Assembly (NCBI GenBank): GCA_025174535.1
Contig: JALBUN010000048.1
Coordinates: 1,550,001-1,614,000, forward strand
Length of the DNA stretch: 64,000 nucleotides
DNA from: Cantharellus purpuraceus
Taxonomy: Eukaryota; Basidiomycota; Agaricomycetes; Cantharellales; Hydnaceae
Reading direction: 5' to 3'
Shown here: positions 11,501 to 22,424 of the stretch, one piece after another
How positions within the stretch are numbered: position 1 is the first letter of the stretch
How the letters are laid out: every line of letters starts with the position of its first letter
Translations under genes and position numbers: made by a program
Notes under the pieces: model-generated
Databases searched by the model: none
Told to the model about the DNA's origin: nothing
Seen by the model: only the letters and a program-made list of their open reading frames with translations

Positions 11501-12831
11501 TCATTAACAGTGGACGAAATTTGCGTCTAGCCTCTTACCTCAAGCTTGAAAGCGCTCCACATTTTTGATGCGTGACTGCGCGCAACAGAAACGCCGTATA
11601 CGGATAGACAACTTGATATAGTTTGTAGAGTATCTCGCTAAATAAAATGACCGTGGATGAGAGGTCATTGGCACAATACATTGAAATTCACCTGTCTTAG
11701 CTTACTTTTGTGCTTCCCGAACCCACTGACAACTTCTCCAAGAATTGAGGCATGGACAAGGGCCCAAATCGAGGCGTAGCATTTAAACAAGACCTTGAAA
11801 GCTGTGTCAGAGCTGAGGGACGCGTCTAACCACCTAACGTGCATACCTCAGAGAAAGCTTAAGATCCTCTGGTGTTATACCGTACGGGTCATCCGGTGGA
11901 GGACGGAAGCTGATGGGGAAGTAGCAGAAAGTAATGTTGAAGAGATCCTGTGGTACATTGTGGTCAGTAAACTTCGTATCCATGTAGAGTCCCATCCTTA
12001 CTTCCACATGGTTTGAGATGTCAAATTCGATTAGAATTACGCGAACGATAGAGAAAGCTAGAAGCAGGTTGCGTGGATCTTTCTCGCCTTCAGCAAGGTC
12101 GATGTAACCTCGAAGAAACTCATTCCCCATCCCCTTCATTGCTATGGGATAATTAGGGTGGTAAGAGGGTTATTCAATAGGTATACGAACCATCTCTATA
12201 TCGAGAGAGTATATTGTCGATGATGGTGAAAACTGTAAATCGGGTGGATTGCACGTGAACTCTCATAGCAACATGCTGAAATATTCTGATGGAAAAAGTG
12301 AACGCCAGACCTCGCGATTACTACCAAAACTCACGCTTTAATTGTTTCCACAGCGTCTTCGGATGTGAAGGAAGCGTTGGAAGTCAACGGAACAAGACCC
12401 TTGAGAGCTGGAATGATTGTATCCGTATCATCCAATTTACCACAGTAAAACACCATGAGGACGTGGGCTGACAGAACGTTAAGTTTGACACCAAAAAAGA
12501 TAGAATTTCATCATAAAGCATACCGGATTGCCTGTTTATTTTATTTGCGGGACATCGCGTAATGGCAGTGGAAAGGAAGCCCACAGCTATGTCACTGCTC
12601 ATCAACGATCGGCTTTCAGCAAGTACAGTAACACAGAGTATACCCTTGGCACGTATTGCCTCATCTTCAGCAGTCAAAAATTCGCCAAGACCTTTGACGA
12701 CGTGCAGTAATGTTGCACTTCCAGACGCGATGTCTAGCCACGAGTGAAGTCAGCACTTGTGATCTTGAAGTCTTGATTTACGTGCCAGAAACAACCAGAT
12801 CCAACTCTGTTTGCGCATTTTCCGTCACCAT
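8596..12831 (-). CDS. MMS19: MMS19, HEAT-repeat adaptor of the cytosolic iron-sulphur targeting complex
   Basis: The first exon begins MVTENAQTELDLVVSGT at 12831 and is followed by ASGSATLLHVVKGLGEFLTA and EDEAIRAKGILCVTVLAE. The diagnostic N-terminal domain is present: GMGNEFLRGYIDLAEGEKDP, LLLAFSIVRVILIEF, and DLFNITFCYFPISFRPPPDD followed by PYGITPEDLKLSLR. Downstream exons carry HEAT-type helices (KAKPAIKVLAALAKTTR, ALMGLNAMVKTSGLLTNDEL, LYLETRVNAGHRSQQTFA, VRKEAVDARANWW at the C-terminus). The gene is broken by more than a dozen short introns. MMS19 with Cia1 and Cia2 delivers Fe-S clusters to XPD, DNA polymerases and primase; the family role is established and assumed here. The stop is at 8596-8598. 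It shares a 131-base divergent promoter with the complex I gene. Confidence 0.9.
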
Positions 12832-12962
12832 GAAGCTTCGGATGAGCTGTTCCGTCCGTTCCATCTTGTGATGGTGCACAAGCCGTGGAACTGCTTTACG
12901 GTAGCTTATCTAATCATCACCTCTCTACAACAGTCAACTGGCGTTCTTGGTAGTCGACCACA
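12832..12962. promoter_or_regulatory. Bidirectional promoter region MMS19 / complex I 21 kDa subunit
   Basis: Only 131 bases separate the two opposed start codons (12831 on minus, 12963 on plus), so both core promoters must lie here or overlap the first exons. No clear TATA or CCAAT element stands out. Confidence 0.5.
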
Positions 12963-13716
12963 ATGCCGACCAAGGTGGTCAACACGCCATACCCGCTCAT
13001 TGACGCAGATCCCCATGCCTCCCGTGTCATCCGCTACTTCCGACGTTCAGACTATGTAACAATGGCTGCAGGAACTGCCGCCTTCCCTGGGTTACTCTAT
13101 CTTCTAGGTGCTGATCCTTCCCCTGGTTTTCCACGAAATATTGACACTATGTCAGATTTCGTTGACCCTACACACATTCGTGGACGTCGATACTTAAAAG
13201 CCCCGCTCATCATTGGCACCATACTTGGATTCAGCGGAGGATTTTTGTTGGCGTATCAGCGGTCTTCGTGTTTGTCTTCCTCAACTGAGGTGCTGCTCAC
13301 GCTATACTGAACTTTCAACTTTTAATGCACAGTCCGTTTCTGGGGTTGGACAGAGAATGAGCGCGAGAGAGCTATGGACTTCGCAGAACTATCGGAGCGC
13401 GCACGGCTGGGCAAGCCATTGTATGGACACTCAGACCAACCGGAGTGGGTTCAAACCTCAGCGGCCAATAATTCCACGTTTTCTCAACTCAAATTTGGTG
13501 AGTGCCTTGCATTGTTTCAATACTGCTCGTCTTGTGACGTGATTTGGACACATTTCACAGGTGCTATGCCAATGTAAAGCCAAGTACCTACCTGTACATG
13601 ACATCTGTCTCACTGTTTGTTCCATTAGGTTCAACCTCGTCAATCATAAGCACCACGGGGTGGATCCCACTAAATATGGTACCACCACAGAGGCTACAGC
13701 AGAAACCATAGAATGA
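12963..13716 (+). CDS. NADH:ubiquinone oxidoreductase 21 kDa subunit (fungal type)
   Basis: The start MPTKVVNTPYPLIDADPHAS is at 12963. It continues RVIRYFRRSDYVTMAAGTAA and a membrane-like segment ending GTILGFSGGFLLAYQRSS. Splicing from a gtttgt donor near 13274 restores FRFWGWTENERERAMDFAEL, then GKPLYGHSDQPEWVQTSAAN and STFSQLKFG. A further intron leads to AMPMFNLVNHKHHGVDPTKY and the TGA at 13714-13716. The TPYPLIDADPHASRVIRYFR opening and the FWGW and LVNHKHHGVD blocks are characteristic of the fungal 21 kDa accessory subunit of complex I in the mitochondrial inner membrane. Three coding exons can be traced, with possibly one more small intron near 13578-13629. It faces MMS19 across a short promoter. 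Confidence 0.9.
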
Positions 13717-14737
13717 GACAGTTGTGGCCTATGAAGGTGCTATCAGTCATCAGTTAGGAAGTTGAAATTCCGACTATATCTGTAATTCCACGAGAACTAA
13801 CGTGAAAATACTCATCATCTTTGAAACGTCGTTGTTTGGCTACGCTTAACATTCAACATACCCCTTGGCGAGGAGATGCGTTAGGAAGTTATGTCCATAT
13901 ATCCTGCCAATAACTCTCATGTATGCTAGCTCTTCTTCGAACGTCTTCTCTGAAGGGGACATCAATGTTCTGTAAGAGGCTATTTCTTGCTACCGTGCAC
14001 ATGGGGCCTCTGTAATCACTTGTACTGAGCGACTGAGCTTGTATGCAACACAAGGATGTTACTATGTCAATAATACTAAATCGACCGTAGGTTCATGCCA
14101 GCTTTGCGTGACCACAAGGTCACTCCAATTCACTGGTTCACTAACAAGTCGGCTTGGTGAGTTAATTTAGTGATCTTCAGGTTCTGTTAGAGAGATAGAA
14201 AAGCATGCACCTGTCACGAGTGGAAACTCAGATTGGTTGGGGGAGGTACAATCGCCATAATATATAGCTACTTTGTTTATATTTGTACTGACTTTTGGCT
14301 GAATGCGTATGTCCGGTAGCACCCGAGCAACCCATCTCACAGCTCCTTGTGTCTACATCGTTATTCAGGTCTTCTGGAATGCTCCGCGTTGCTTCTAGTC
14401 TCGGGAGGCTTTTTACATTACATTACTTGTGGTCCATAGCACTATGCTACGTGATGCGTGACGTCGTCCCAAAATAGCACTTTCCGTTTAGGGGTCGATG
14501 TGACATGTGATAGGTCTGAACCTACAGTCAATTTAGTACAGTATATTGTAGGTTGTCAGCTCAACAATATGGAGCTAATGCATAATGTAGAAGGGCTGAA
14601 TTTTCTCCGTTAGTTGCTGGGGTCAAAGACTACTAGTAGTAGAACCTAATTTTGTAACTCCGCACCTTGTCCTCGTGTTTGCCTCCGTTCTTGAACGCCA
14701 CTTGCTTCTTGACCGCCACCCCCTTCCTGAGTCAACA
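13717..14737. other. Gene-free interval
   Basis: About 1 kb after the complex I gene holds no coding frame with family signatures, no tRNA and no obvious repeat. The right end should include the nucleoporin promoter. The longest open frames are about 60 codons and look like chance. Confidence 0.5.
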
Positions 14738-17700
14738 ATGCCGCGCGCAGAGAAACAAGATATTACTGAAGCCCGCAAAAACAATCGGCCAGGGCACTCT
14801 CCATACAACCAGTCGGGCAGGAAACCGAAGACGGTCAGTGGCGTCCATTTTACCTGTTGCTACTCCCTCATTAGCTGCGCTCTAGAGAACATCGAGCTGG
14901 ACTCCATCGATTTGGAGTGCGCTGACGTTTTGGAAGTCCAGAGACGCGTCGCATAAAGATGAAGAAGACAGAGAAGAAGAGTACGACGGCGATGTATCCA
15001 CTGATTATAACGAAGTCAGCAATTTACTCACTCTCGAAGACACAATGGACACGATGGATACTACTGGCGAGGATGCGGTGCACCATATGTCGCCTCCCAA
15101 TGTCAATATTTTATCCAAGGAAGATATTGCCTTCCTCACTCAATCTCCGCGCGACGTTCCTTTTCACCAGCCAAACGGCGACCACGGTCTATTGAACCAC
15201 TCTAGCTCCCGGTTGGGTTCAGAACCGCCTGTTAGCACCCCTCAAAGGGATGCTTATGTCGCCCCGTTACCTCCTTCGTCGCCTCTCTCACCCTCCGAGG
15301 ATCCTCTTGCAAAAGTCTCTGATTACATCGACAACGTCCTTCGTCCCCGAGGGGGGGAATGTACAGATGTTGAGGCAATTGGTCTCAGCATGCTCATACA
15401 GAGTTCCGTGAATTGTACGTGTCTCCCCGTCTTTGAAGTTTACAATAATAATCTCTCGTAGACTCCGGAACGCATCATGGAACGCCGCCGAACTTGAATC
15501 CATTCCTCCTTCCCAGGACGAATCCGAGGCCGTCCTCCGTCTCGTCACTATCGCCTGTGCCGCCTATGTTTACTAGTCGTGACACAGATATCAACGCCAT
15601 TATCGCGTCTTCATCTGGCCCATCAAATTCTTCGCATATAATGCCTATCTCCAATGTTTCGGCACACTCAACGCCGTCGCCTGGTCGTACACTGGCACAG
15701 AACCCCAATGGGCCGCTTTATTACCAAGGTGGCGGTTCCGCACGATCCCGACAACGTTCGCCTGCTTTCGGGTCGACTGGACGGAGGAAAGTCCCATCTT
15801 CGAGCCCCTTTGAAGGAAAAGGCGATGCACCCAAAGTGAACGGCATGGCGGAAATGCCTTCGCCAAGCGATGGCAAGAGGAGACGTGTCGGCGAAGAAAG
15901 AGAATCTTCTGTGGCACAGGCCTCAGGCCCACATGTCGGTACGCCCAATGGAACCAGCACACGACCGCGGACGCCGGCTGTATCGTCATCTATTATTAGC
16001 TTCGGTGCATCCACTGCTGCATCCCGTTTCTTGGCTAGCACACCGGCACGGCCGAGCCCACTCCGTCAGAGCATGCGTGCAGACAGCAGTTCTCCTGGAA
16101 GTGCCAGTTCAGGAAGTGTAAACGGCGATAGCCCGATGCCAAAGACTTTGAACAGTGATGGAGAGCAAAGGTCCAACGTGAGTGAGAAAGCGAGTGAGAA
16201 GGCAAGCGAAATCATGGCGGGGATTATTAAAGATGCCACCAAGGTGAGATTTCTACTCCACGGACCTTACACTCTGTGTAGGTGTTTTGACATGACTGTT
16301 TTGTTATCTCACTCAGGATTCTGTACCTGACGTAAGGAACCCATACCAACCTACCAGCCAGAGTCCTACGAAGCGTACTCGCAAGGTCAGTTTTGTCATC
16401 AGCCTTGATAAGTCGCCAATCTAATCCAATCCGATAGGGTCCTGCAAAGGTGCCACGACCTCTACCCCGTCCCACGCGACAGCCCGCCAATTCACCATCT
16501 GCTCTTCCACTCAAGAAGTTGAGCGCACTTGAGACCATCCAAAGCACAGCTCCACAGGCTCGTGTTTACTACAGCTCGCTGTGATTACCATCTGACTTGC
16601 TACTCATTGTTTTAGACGGGTTCGAAGCGATCACATACAGGCATGCCGCCTCCGGCACCCCCTTCAGTAAACAGTAATTCCAGTCGTACGGTGGCGTGTC
16701 AGATGGGTTCAAGCGCTGACAAGCCTGTTGTCATTGACCTTGACGAGGATGAACCACAAGGCCCGCCTACCAAGAAACATAAATCAGAGCAGTCGCCGCT
16801 CCCAAAACCATCAGAGACACAAATGAATGTTCACGTCGAGGAAGTGAACAGGGCGGCTATTACCTCTGACAAAGTCAGTCGACCCACAGAGGTGATTGAG
16901 CTTGATAACGGGACCGAGACTAAACAGACCCAGTCAATGCAGCCCCAGCAGCAGCAGGACATGAAACGACCTATGTTTGCAGGGCCATTTATGAGGAGTG
17001 CTGCCACAACTCGGTTTCAGACTGCCCCGAAGGAGCCCTCGCCACTACGTCAGAGCTTCCAGCCAGACATGCCACCTAGTCCGCCTGCAGATTCTATATC
17101 TGTGGAGAAAACAATTGCACCGTCTGCCTCTTCCACATCTTTGTCCACGTGTGGTCCGTCTCCATCTGCATCAACATCTACCCCGACGACTTCTGCTCCA
17201 ACATCGTTAGCCCCATCCCCCTTCGCACCCACATCTGCCGCGCCACCGTTTGGATCGACATTTGGCTCGTCTACTTCGGGATCCACATCTGGTTCATCTC
17301 CTTTTGGGTCGACACCTGTTCCTTCTCTCTTGGCACAGAAGTCTACAACGTTTACTTTCGGGTCCACGTCACCTTCTGCGCCGACGTCTGCCTCATCACC
17401 TTTCGGGTCAACATTTGGACCATCTCCTCTTATACAAAAGTCTACTCCGTCTCCTCTCGGGTCGACATCTGGTCCTTCGCCCTTCGGGTCTATATCTACT
17501 CCATCTTCTGAGCAGAAATCTGATGTGACATCTCTCGGGTCGACATCTAGCCCATCAACTTTTGGGTCGACATCCAATCCGTCGCCATTCGGATCGACAT
17601 CTGGCCCATCAGCTTTTGGGTCGACATTCAATCCGTCGCCATTCGGATCGACGTCTGGCACATCAGCTTTTGGATTGACATCCAATCCGTCGCCATTCGG

Positions 17701-18927
17701 ATCGACGTCTGGCCCATCAGCTTTTGGATCGACATCCAATCCGTCGCCATTTGGATCGACGTCTGGCCCATCAGCTTTCGGATCGACATCCAATCCGTCG
17801 CCATTCGGATCGACGTCTGGCACATCAGCTTTTGGATCGATATCCAATCCGTCGCCATTCGGATCGACGTCTGGCACATCAGCTTTTGGATCGACATCCA
17901 ATCCGTCGCCATTCGGATCGACGTCTGGCACATCAGCTTTTGGATCGACATCTGGCCCGTCAGCTTTTACTCAGAAGCCTGGCCCATCAGCCTTTGGTTC
18001 CACATCCAATCCATCACCATTTGCACAGAAGTCTGACTCGTCAAGCTTTACATCAACACCTACCTCTGCAGTCGTACCAGTGATGCCATCTTCACCATTT
18101 GGGTCCACAGTGTCTACACCTTCACCATTTGGGTCTGCGGTGTCGATACTTTCACCGTTTTCTTCAAAGTCTGCGCCGGCCCCCTCTAGTATTCCTCCTG
18201 CAGCTGCAGCTGCACCCGCCGAGGAGGTTACATCAACGCCTACCACTGACGCTGTACCTGCATCAGTACCTTCCGCCATTACCACAAACACAGACACAGA
18301 TTTGGTTGCGCTCGCCAAGCAGCAAATGCTCCATCTCCCCGTCAGCGAGCTGCCAACTTTTGCATTCTCTTTCACAACCAAGATGTCCCCCTTGCCCGAG
18401 TATGTGGACCAGCGTGACGCCGCCCTTGCCGTCCCCACCTCCGAGCTGCCTACGTACAATTTTGAGGTCAAGCATGCATCTTCGCCTGTCCCTACAGCTA
18501 CGTCGGCACCAGTCCTTAAGGCGGAGGTGAAACCATTTGACTGGGCAGCAGCAGGGATGACGGTCCCCAAGCGTACGGGATGGACCTGCGGGCTATGTTC
18601 GTGCCAGAATGCAGAGGGGTAAGTGAATTGTCTAAAGATGTCTTGAGCTCAGACTGATATACACCTAATGTTTATAGAACGCCAAAATGTAGCGTGTGCG
18701 GCGAGGTGCCAGCACCAGCCCCAAAGGCGGAAGTGAAAGCATTCGACTGGACAGCAGCGGGGATGAAAGCCCCATCGCGTACGGGGTGGACCTGCGTGCT
18801 ATGTTCATGTCAGAATACAGATGGGTAAGTCGATGATTCATGGATGACTCATGTAAGTGCTGTCTGATTTACGCTCGACGTTTATAGCTCGTCAAAGTGT
18901 AGCGTGTGCGGTGAGAACAAACCGTAA
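14738..18927 (+). CDS. FG-repeat nucleoporin with C-terminal RanBP2-type zinc fingers (Nup153/Nup1-like, nuclear basket)
   Basis: Exon 1 is MPRAEKQDITEARKNNRPGH to KPKT. An intron leads to RTSSWTPSIWSALTFWKSRD, a Trp-rich stretch suited to a membrane-binding amphipathic helix. A Ser/Pro-rich region follows, containing NILSKEDIAFL, DYIDNVLRPRG, SIISFGAS and basic KRRRVGEERE and SPTKRTRKG segments that may be NLSs. The long exon from about 16,640 encodes VVIDLDEDEPQGPPTKKHK and then many PFG and AFG repeats, including a 54-base tandem array. The C-terminus holds two zinc fingers, WTCGLCSCQNAEG spliced to TPKCSVCGE, and WTCVLCSCQNTDG spliced to SSKCSVCGE, matching W-x-C-x2-C...C-x2-C. The combination of helix, FG repeats and RanBP2 fingers points to a nuclear-face nucleoporin. 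Each finger is split by an intron at the same place, indicating duplication of a finger exon pair. Confidence 0.82.
17566..17943 (+). repeat. 54-base coding tandem repeat (18 aa FG unit, about 7 copies)
   Basis: Seven near-identical in-frame copies of the unit STSNPSPFGSTSGPSAFG lie inside the nucleoporin. Variation is confined to single residues (Thr/Pro in SGTS/SGPS, S/L/F/I substitutions). Each unit supplies two FG dipeptides. High DNA identity between copies suggests recent expansion or gene conversion. Confidence 0.9.
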
Positions 18928-19318
18928 TCTCGACATTTTTGTGGCGTTAGAGGATATTGATATAGAGTTTCGCTGGACATATTGAACTGAGGTCCTTTGT
19001 ATTTTCTTTTTCTTTTTTTTTTTTTGCACATAGCGTTGTGGTTTTCACATTTGTCTCTCCCGGTACAGCACTACAGAGTTCTCTGGGAACGAGGGAAACC
19101 AAACATTGACAAACTGCGTGAGAGGTCGTAGAAGTCATAAAGCGTAAGACTAATCAATCCTGCGAATATCCGCCAAAAGAAGAAAAAACAATGAGATCTC
19201 ATGACACGGCTACTGCCTCGAAAGTCCCTTCGAATATTTTTTACAGCAACTCGAAAGTCCCAGATTCTGTCAGAATTGTGACCATATTGACTCGAGACGT
19301 TGGGGAAGAGAGAAGTAC
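18928..19318. other. Convergent intergenic region, nucleoporin / CDK7
   Basis: About 390 bases lie between two convergent stop codons. It contains a T-rich tract at about 19,006-19,025 and presumably both polyadenylation regions. No gene is seen. Confidence 0.5.
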
Positions 19319-21023
19319 TCATGACGCCGAAAAGTCTAATCGTCTTGCAACATGACGTCCTTCACTCTCGATAGCATCAGTTGCTGACGACTTGCGTTTT
19401 AGCCTGTTCACTTCTGTACCAGTTTTAGAGGACAGTGCGGCGGCTTTCGGGGAGAAGGCGGGTGAGTTGGCGTCGAGCTCTTCGAGGGGGAGTGGTCGGG
19501 GCGCAAGGGGATTTTTCGTCTTCGGGAGTTTCGAGGGATGCGTAGGGTAAGGGAGAGCGAAGAAGTACGGGTGGTGGAGTGCCTGAGATTTGAAAGGTAA
19601 CAATAAGTGTACTTAGAACACATTTCATCACTGCAAGAACATAATAAAGCCCCTGCCCTCACCTCTTTGGCACCGACTCGTCTTCGAGGCTCATATGTGA
19701 GTAATTTGGATAGAAGCGACACTGCATCCGCGGAGGCTGCCGTGAATAGGTCACGCAGTTGAGGTTTTGGAAATTGGCCAACGGGGACGTAGTCTGGGAG
19801 TTTCGTGTGGCCCTAGAAAAGGGGTGAGGGGGCGAGTTGGGTTGCAAAGTTGAGATGTATGATATAATGGTGCAGAAGAGCAGAAGAGGTAAATGTGGAG
19901 AAGAAGGGTATGGCAACGTTACGGCAAAGGGAGGCGCGAAAGAAACATGCTAGGACGTGGCAAACTCACCGGCCATTCTTCCTCAGTTGGGGTCCCAAGG
20001 GCTCGAAAGGTAGTCTTGAGTTGGTCCATATCGCTTTCTCCAGGAAGATAGGGCACCCGAAGCATAAGCTCTGCGAATATGCAACCTACCGACCACATGT
20101 CCACGTCGGAGCTGTAATGTCGACAACCAAAGAGAAGTTCTGGTGGGCGGTACCACCTGTGAGGAGCCCAATGAGTAAGTCATTAGGTGAGAGGCAATCT
20201 AAAGTGATTAGGGGGATGTGGTTAGTACGTACCTTGTGATCACTTGGCAAGTCATTTTATGTCCTGGATCAGCAAAATCTCGTGCCAGACCAAAATCTGC
20301 AATTTTGAGCTGGCCATCTGCAGAAACGAGTAAATTATTAGGCTTGAGATCCTAAGTACGGGAGGAGAAGGACAGGTATAAGTGCAGACTAGGAGATAGT
20401 TGTCAGATTGTACGCGCACTCGATGTAGAATAAAATTCCTGTGACAAAACTCTAGTCCACGAAGTGTCATAGCCAGCCAGCTCTTGATGTCCGCTGGAAG
20501 AAATACATTTGAGCGATCTTTGATGATAAGCTCCAAGTCGGATTCCAAGAATTCGAGAACCAGGTTCAAATTTTTTTTCGCAGAAAACACGTCTAGAAGC
20601 TGGAAAAATAGGAGGAGAAAGACGGATGTGGGAGGGGAAATCATGTGGGGCTCACAGAAGCGATCTTCAAGATACTAACTCACCTCGATGACGTTGGGAT
20701 GATGGACTTCGCGGAGATATTTGACCTCACGGATGGCAGACATGTCCAGGCCGTCCTTAAACTGGCCCACTTTAATTTTTTTGATTGCCACTTGCCGACC
20801 TGTGGTCACTTCCCTCCCTTATACACATCAACGTGGTTGATGGCATTGGCAATGGTTGCAAGGAACCGACCTCTGTACACAACGGCGTAGGTCCCTTCTC
20901 CTACTTTGGAGAGCTTTTCCCTTTATTTAAAACCATATTTCAGACTCGAAAACGCGTCAATAGGCAGAAGAACACCTACCATCGGCTCTGGACAGCAATA
21001 TTGGCTCGTTCCACCACATCCAT
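19319..21023 (-). CDS. CDK7: Cyclin-dependent kinase 7 / Kin28-type TFIIH kinase
   Basis: The first exon is [15 protein letters not shown] at 21023, spliced to [15 protein letters not shown] (the Gly-rich loop). An intron precedes [20 protein letters not shown] (catalytic Lys), then [20 protein letters not shown] and [20 protein letters not shown]. The catalytic core reads [10 protein letters not shown] joined to [20 protein letters not shown] and GLARDF. The activation segment has [18 protein letters not shown] and is followed by [20 protein letters not shown] and [12 protein letters not shown]. The C-lobe ends [20 protein letters not shown] and a basic tail finishes [37 protein letters not shown] and the HHPYFF tail identify the CDK7/Kin28 branch, which phosphorylates the RNA polymerase II CTD within TFIIH. 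The APE motif reads PPE. About eight introns are present. It is divergent from COX23. Confidence 0.88.
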
Positions 21024-21348
21024 TGCACTCTGTACAAGAGCTGAGTTGTAAAGGAATCCTGTGGGAGATATGAGACTCACCGTATAATATTCTCCCTTAT
21101 GTTCAAAGAATACAGCGTGAATTAATATAGAATATGATGCAGCGCGGCACGACGCTAATAGGACTCTGAGTAGTGTTAGAGCAACAGATCGTGGGTGGCA
21201 CCACACGTCAACAGATGCCCTACACTAGGAGCCAAGTTCAGGGAGCTCTTTATACAATCGAACGAATTACGAAGGTATGAGAGGTGGGCGTAAATACTCG
21301 TCGGAGATCGGAAGTAGGAACGCCTGTCACTTGGTCCCTGTCAGCATC

Positions 21349-21818
21349 ATGTCTTCCAACTCGTCTGCCCCAGAGAACTCGATCCCCCAGAATTACAGGG
21401 AAAAATTTCAGGTTACATTTTCTATTTCCTTCTAGCTCAGACACGTCTCAAATGACACGACAGGGTAGAGAGATTGTAACTAAATGGGCAGAGTAAGCGC
21501 AGGGTTGTCTTTACTTGTGCCAAAATCATGACCCCGCTTCTAGTCCGTGCGATCATGCCTCGAAAGTACTCTTACCGCAAGTTCCTGTTTCTATCTCCAT
21601 TGCTGACACCGTCTGCAGGCGTCAATGGATTGCCTGAACCGCAATGACTACGACCGGGACAAATGTACAGAATTCTTCCGAGCCTACCGAGAATGCAAGG
21701 CCTCATGGGTATGATCACATACAAAACGCTGCTGAATTTCACCATTCATTGATTGTGTGTGCCATTTCAGTTGGAGCAACGCCGAGAAGATAGACGTGCG
21801 GGTCGCCCTGTTAGTTGA
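21349..21818 (+). CDS. COX23: COX23, twin CX9C mitochondrial intermembrane-space protein
   Basis: Exon 1 is MSSNSSAPENSIPQNYREKF plus Q (21349-21411). Exon 2 (GREIVTKWA) uses the acceptor at about 21,461, and exon 3 (DPCDHASK) is only about 22 bases. Exon 4 reads ASMDCLNRNDYDRDKC and FFRAYRECKASW, and the last exon is LEQRREDRRAGRPVS with TGA at 21816-21818. The cysteines form C-x9-C (CDHASKASMDC) and C-x9-C (CTEFFRAYREC), the coiled-coil-helix pair imported through Mia40. Cox23 is needed for cytochrome oxidase assembly, probably in copper delivery. The splice path was chosen because it alone keeps frame and restores the family sequence FQG...VTKWADPC. It lies 325 bases from the divergent CDK7 start. 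Confidence 0.88.
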
Positions 21819-22014
21819 AACGGCTTGATGGAACTGTAACATGTAACAATTAAGGAAAATCTCCCAATGAAAGTCAACCTTTCAAAGCTCGTCGACTGCA
21901 CAAGTCCAAGATTTAAAAGTTGTGATTGTTCTTCGAGCCTTTTGCGCACACAAGTATGAGGATTGGCTCAGGTTCGCACAGCATACGAGTGTGCATAATC
22001 AACGCAAAAGAGGC

Positions 22015-22097
22015 TGCCTCCTGGCCGATTTGAACGACCGACCTCGTCATATATCAACTATACTAGTGACGCGCTACTACCGCTGAGCTAAGAAGGC
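22015..22097 (-). tRNA. tRNA-Thr(AGT) with a 10-base intron
   Basis: On the minus strand the acceptor 5' strand GCCTTCT pairs with AGGAGGC (one G-U), with discriminator A at 22015. The D arm contains GCTCAGCGGTAGTAGC. The anticodon stem CGTCA/TGACG closes a loop beginning CTAGTA, so the anticodon is AGT, followed by about 10 extra bases at the canonical position 37/38. The T arm is GGTCG-TTCAAAT-CGGCC. Mature length is 73 bases. All four arms pair, so this is a good candidate for a functional gene. Confidence 0.88.
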
Positions 22098-22424
22098 ACA
22101 CTGGTGTAGCCCTCCTCTGCCATAGTTCAATGCTAAGACATTTCCATTGGGGTTCCTCTTAGAAAGTCTCGTTGAACATGCTCGTAGTCAGATGCGTTAT
22201 CTACGCCCCTTAATATTGACCACCTGTTTGAACTAGTTCCATCATTTGTTGCCTTGTTGCTTGCTTTCTTAGATCAAGGATACTCCATTCTGGAACATAG
22301 ACTACAATAAGAACACTAAGGCCAATCCATGACTAGTGAAGTGATTAAAAAGCCAGCTGTCATAACAGGTGATAAACACTATCAAAAAATGAGACAGGGT
22401 AGCCTGGTGTATGGAAGGAATACA

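Noticed and set aside
14295..14477. 60-codon frame in the gap before the nucleoporin
   Set aside because: Chance length, no motif, no splice-compatible neighbours.
17050..17931. Long reverse-strand frame (repeating DPNGDGLDVDPKAD) opposite the nucleoporin
   Set aside because: It is the complement of the 54-base FG-coding repeats; the forward frame has family motifs and splicing, the reverse frame has neither.
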